Shown one piece after another: positions 61,130 through 64,000 of a DNA stretch of 64,000 nt. A program made the position numbers and the translations under genes. The DNA is taken from assembly GCA_032622095.1 (NCBI GenBank), contig CP136063.1, forward strand, positions 177,797,956-177,861,955. The letters run 5' to 3'. The stretch's first letter is position 1. Every line of letters starts with the position of its first letter. Origin of the DNA: Siphonodentalium dalli. Lineage: Eukaryota > Mollusca > Scaphopoda > Gadilida > Siphonodentaliidae. Below the pieces are notes generated by a model. The model saw only the letters and a list, made by a program, of their open reading frames with translations, ran no database searches and was not told where the DNA came from.

Positions 61130-62500
61130 AGGAGAAATATATACTCTTTACGAAAATGATAGTGAAAATTAACGGAATTGGTGGTGGCTATTCTCAAATT
61201 GACGATGAACGATACCCACCAGTGACTTTCCCCAGAAATTAACGATTTTGGTAAAGTGAGCCCTGTGGCTATGTCCTAAGTTATTTGCCCACATTGTTGG
61301 TGTTAAAATTACTACAGCATACCATATTTGTACCTGATATGCAAGAAGTGTTGATTAATTTGGATTTTCGTGCCATTTGGAGCCGAAACATTTATTTTTT
61401 GTTGAAAAATAGCTCTTTTTGAAAAATATTATATTTTTCGAACATTATCATTCAAACGTTAATTGCAATAATATTGAAATATTTAGGTCATATGGTGTAG
61501 TAGTTATCTGTCAAGCATATGAAGAAAGAAGTTAACAACCAGTTTGAACGGTTTGCGAGATATTGGATTTTAGCTACCCCTCCCCCAAACACGTTTTTGG
61601 TCGAAAAAAATACATATTTTTGATAATGTCATTACAAACATTTTCGAATTGATCTGAATGGGACCCAATGTGAATATTGTACTGAACGTGTTGTCCAGAG
61701 ATGCCGTTTAATCGATTACAGATGTGTTCAGGCTTTCAGACCCCCAGTTACAACAACAACAATTATTTTATTGATAACAGTTAATTTTGCATGCATTAAC
61801 ATCGATGTTAAGTACTAAAACCTTTGTTATAAACAACGTGACCAAGTATATAATTCATATGGCTCAGTAGTTATCTGGACAACACAAGTAAAAAGAATTT
61901 GACAGAAATTGAAACATAACGGAATAGGTGGTGGCTATTGTCAAATCGACGGTGAGCGATACTCTCCAGTGACTTTTTCCAGAAATTAACGATTTTGGTA
62001 AAGCGAGCCATGTGGCTATGTCCTAGCCTATTTGCCCATATTGTTGGGGTTAAAATTACTACATCATACCATACTTCTACCTGATATGAAAAAAGTGTTG
62101 GTTAATTTAGATTTTCCTGCCATTTGGAGCCAAAATATTTATTTTTTGCTGAAAAATCGCACTTTTTCACAAAAATATTATTTTTCGAATATTATCATTC
62201 AAATAGATATTGTTATAATGCCCAAATATGTAATTCTTATGGTGATGCAGTTATCTGCCAAGCATATGCAGAAAGAAGTTAACAGAAATTTAGAACAATT
62301 TGCGAAATAATGGATTTTAGCTACACCTCCCCAAACACGTTTTTGGTCGAAAAAATGCATATTTTTGTTCAGAACTTTACCAAATTTCCCAATTGATCAT
62401 ACTGTGACCCAACATAATTCTTTTGCTGAAAATTGAGCCCGGGGACATTGCTTAAGTGATTAAAGACGTGTTCAGGCTTCCAGATCCCAAATTACAACAA
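61130..62500. repeat. Diverged ~745-bp direct duplication
   Basis: Blocks in copy 1 (GTGGTGGCTATTCTCAAAT at 61182, AATTAACGATTTTGGTAAAG, CCCCAAACACGTTTTTGGTC, GTGTTCAGGCTTTCAGA at 61724) recur in the same order about 745 bp later (61927, 61985, 62330, 62468). Identity looks moderate (roughly 80-85% by eye) with small indels. No coding potential was recognised. Confidence 0.85.
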
Positions 62501-64000
62501 CAACGCATTTTATTTGCTATTACATACAATAAGTGTCGCATATCAATCAACCAATCAATTGTTTATTCTCAAAAAACCAATAATGGTATACAGATATTAC
62601 AATAATTGGACAGCTGGAGAACCCAGCATGTCCGACGTATAGATGCACAAGTACTCCATTCGCGCTTAAGATTGAAATGCAGTAGTTTGAACTAGGGCCA
62701 ATTGAGTAATCACATTAAAATGTCCCCTCTCTGTCATTGTGGCAAATAGAAAAAGCATATCATTACTGTTTGGAATACAGTGGTCCTAACACTGAACTTC
62801 TATGCGCAATACTGAATATAATTTGATCAGAAATACTCTTTTTATGTACAGCAACTCAGTCAGCGCGAAAATATTAAAATAGTTGACGGGGTTCAGACAT
62901 TTATCTCGAAAACAAAGCGATTTCCATAATGCTGCCATTTGTTAAAACTTCGTGAAAAACATTGAAACCGTGCTGAGCGTGAAATGTACAACCTCCAGGT
63001 CGTCTGCAATCTCACGGCGACGGGCGTATCAATGACGAAAACAACATTATCTGTGTAGCATTGCGTCCAATCAGCTCCAACGAAACTATGTGTATATCAT
63101 TGTATCCAATCAGTTCCAACTGGTTTACATCCTAATTTTCCCCATACAATCTCCCTCCCAGATACATTGTTTACCTCCGGATAGAACTACCACATACTTA
63201 TATATCGCATAGTTTCGGCGACATTATATGTTGATATTGATTTCATAATCCCTTCAGTACATGATGTGTTCAAGACATAGGGTAGGGGTACATACAACAG
63301 TGAACATTTGCCAGCCGCTTGTTGTGGGGTGCCACATGATGCAGACTTTCGGGAACCAACACAATATGTATGTTCTGATAAAAACTAACCTTTGGTGAAG
63401 CCCTCAATTAATATTGGGGTCATATCATTTCACCATGTGGTGTCTTCCAAGACTTCAAATAAAGTAGGGATCCTCACAGTTTTCCCTTTCTTATTTTCCA
63501 GTCACTTTTCGTTAAGTGCTCATTCTTTCATAACCCAAATCCATCTATTTACATTGTTTACGTCCTTGTACAATTAACTCGCCATTGTCCATACACGCAG
63601 TCAATGATGATATCGTTCCAATCCATGGTGTGTTCTAGTCTTCAAATTGGGAAGGGGGTAATACAAACATTGAAAAATCGCATTATTTATTTTTCAATCG
63701 CTTTTTGTAACGTGTCCCTGACTGTCGGGTATTGACCCATCTATAACAATTGTGTATTTCTTTATAGAATAGCCATTTGTCCATATCGTCGTTTGACCAT
63801 GAGGGCACATCCATTCAGTTCGTGGTAGGTTCAATAGTTCGTTTTCCATCTGCTTTGTGCAAGGTTCCACGGTGTTCTCGCGAACGGCGGGCACGCGACA
63901 CCATTGCCATTCGGTCACAATCTCGAGTAATATGGATAGCTTATGCCTTGAGCTAGTGTTGTGTTCAAGACTTCAGATAGGGATGGAGTCCCCTGAGAGT
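62501..64000. other. Unassigned end of window
   Basis: A possible retrotransposon 3' end lies at about 62545-62600 (AATCAACCAATCAATTG then TTTATTCTC). A 74-codon minus-strand frame at 63918-63694 (contains NLPRTEWMCPHGQTTIW) has no splice signals I can defend and no recognised family. Nothing else is supported. Confidence 0.4.

Noticed and set aside
63694-63918. Minus-strand frame containing EWMCPHGQTTIWTNG
   Set aside because: Composition looks somewhat protein-like, but I cannot match it to a family or find convincing splice partners before the window ends.

Overview
This window is eukaryotic genomic DNA: AT-rich, intron-bearing and very rich in short DNA transposons. It has no operons and no long uninterrupted reading frames. 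The repeat complement (pearl/Helitron-like tandem units, the AGCTCACCTGAGACAAAG repeat, many MITEs, frequent TACATGTA words) suggests a bivalve mollusc or close lophotrochozoan. That assignment is an inference from repeat style, not a database result.

Two complete multi-exon genes can be assembled by eye. Each exon joins to the next through GT/AG splice sites with compatible phase. PPT1 (palmitoyl-protein thioesterase 1, lysosomal) lies on the minus strand in nine exons from 26533 down to 2549 and encodes 291 residues. The catalytic Ser105, Asp217 and His273 and the expected cysteines are present. TMEM65 (mitochondrial membrane protein) lies on the plus strand in seven exons from 26776 to 44737 and encodes 251 residues. 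The two genes are head to head with 242 bp between start codons, so they almost certainly share a bidirectional promoter. That interval contains an M-box/CLEAR-like TCATGTGA and a YY1-like GCCATTTTG.

Layout: 1-2548 is DNA downstream of PPT1, with MITEs and a piggyBac-like palindrome. 2549-26533 is PPT1, whose introns hold at least nine repeat families. 26534-26775 is the shared promoter. 26776-44737 is TMEM65. Its 9.7 kb intron 4 holds a cluster of Helitron-like units (about 32.4-37.3 kb) with about twenty exact TCAAGGTCA motifs, the consensus site of the estrogen-related receptor. 44738-64000 has no gene I can support. It holds the probable TMEM65 3' UTR, then a mosaic of nested foldback elements, a 30-bp minisatellite, a 1-kb foldback, a hAT transposon remnant with a broken BED zinc finger, a 5'-truncated non-LTR retrotransposon and a diverged 745-bp direct duplication.

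Repeat family labels used below. A: hAT-like MITE, CAAGCCTTGAAATAG termini, 8-bp target duplications. B: pogo/Tigger-like foldback MITE, CAGTAATGCCCTAAATAATC termini, TA target. C: TTAACCCTTTCATGAC element with internal GCATTCTCTTATATATGCGAG hairpins, TTAA target. F: CTAGAGGTGTGACTGTCCC to GGGGGGTATA element. G: CCATCTTGGATTTTACTC repeat. J: TTAACCCTTTCTATAC element. K: GGGCCATAACTCT / CGGACGGACACAC repeat. L: 366-bp TTAA-bounded element. The nesting order of these families can be read directly at several places.
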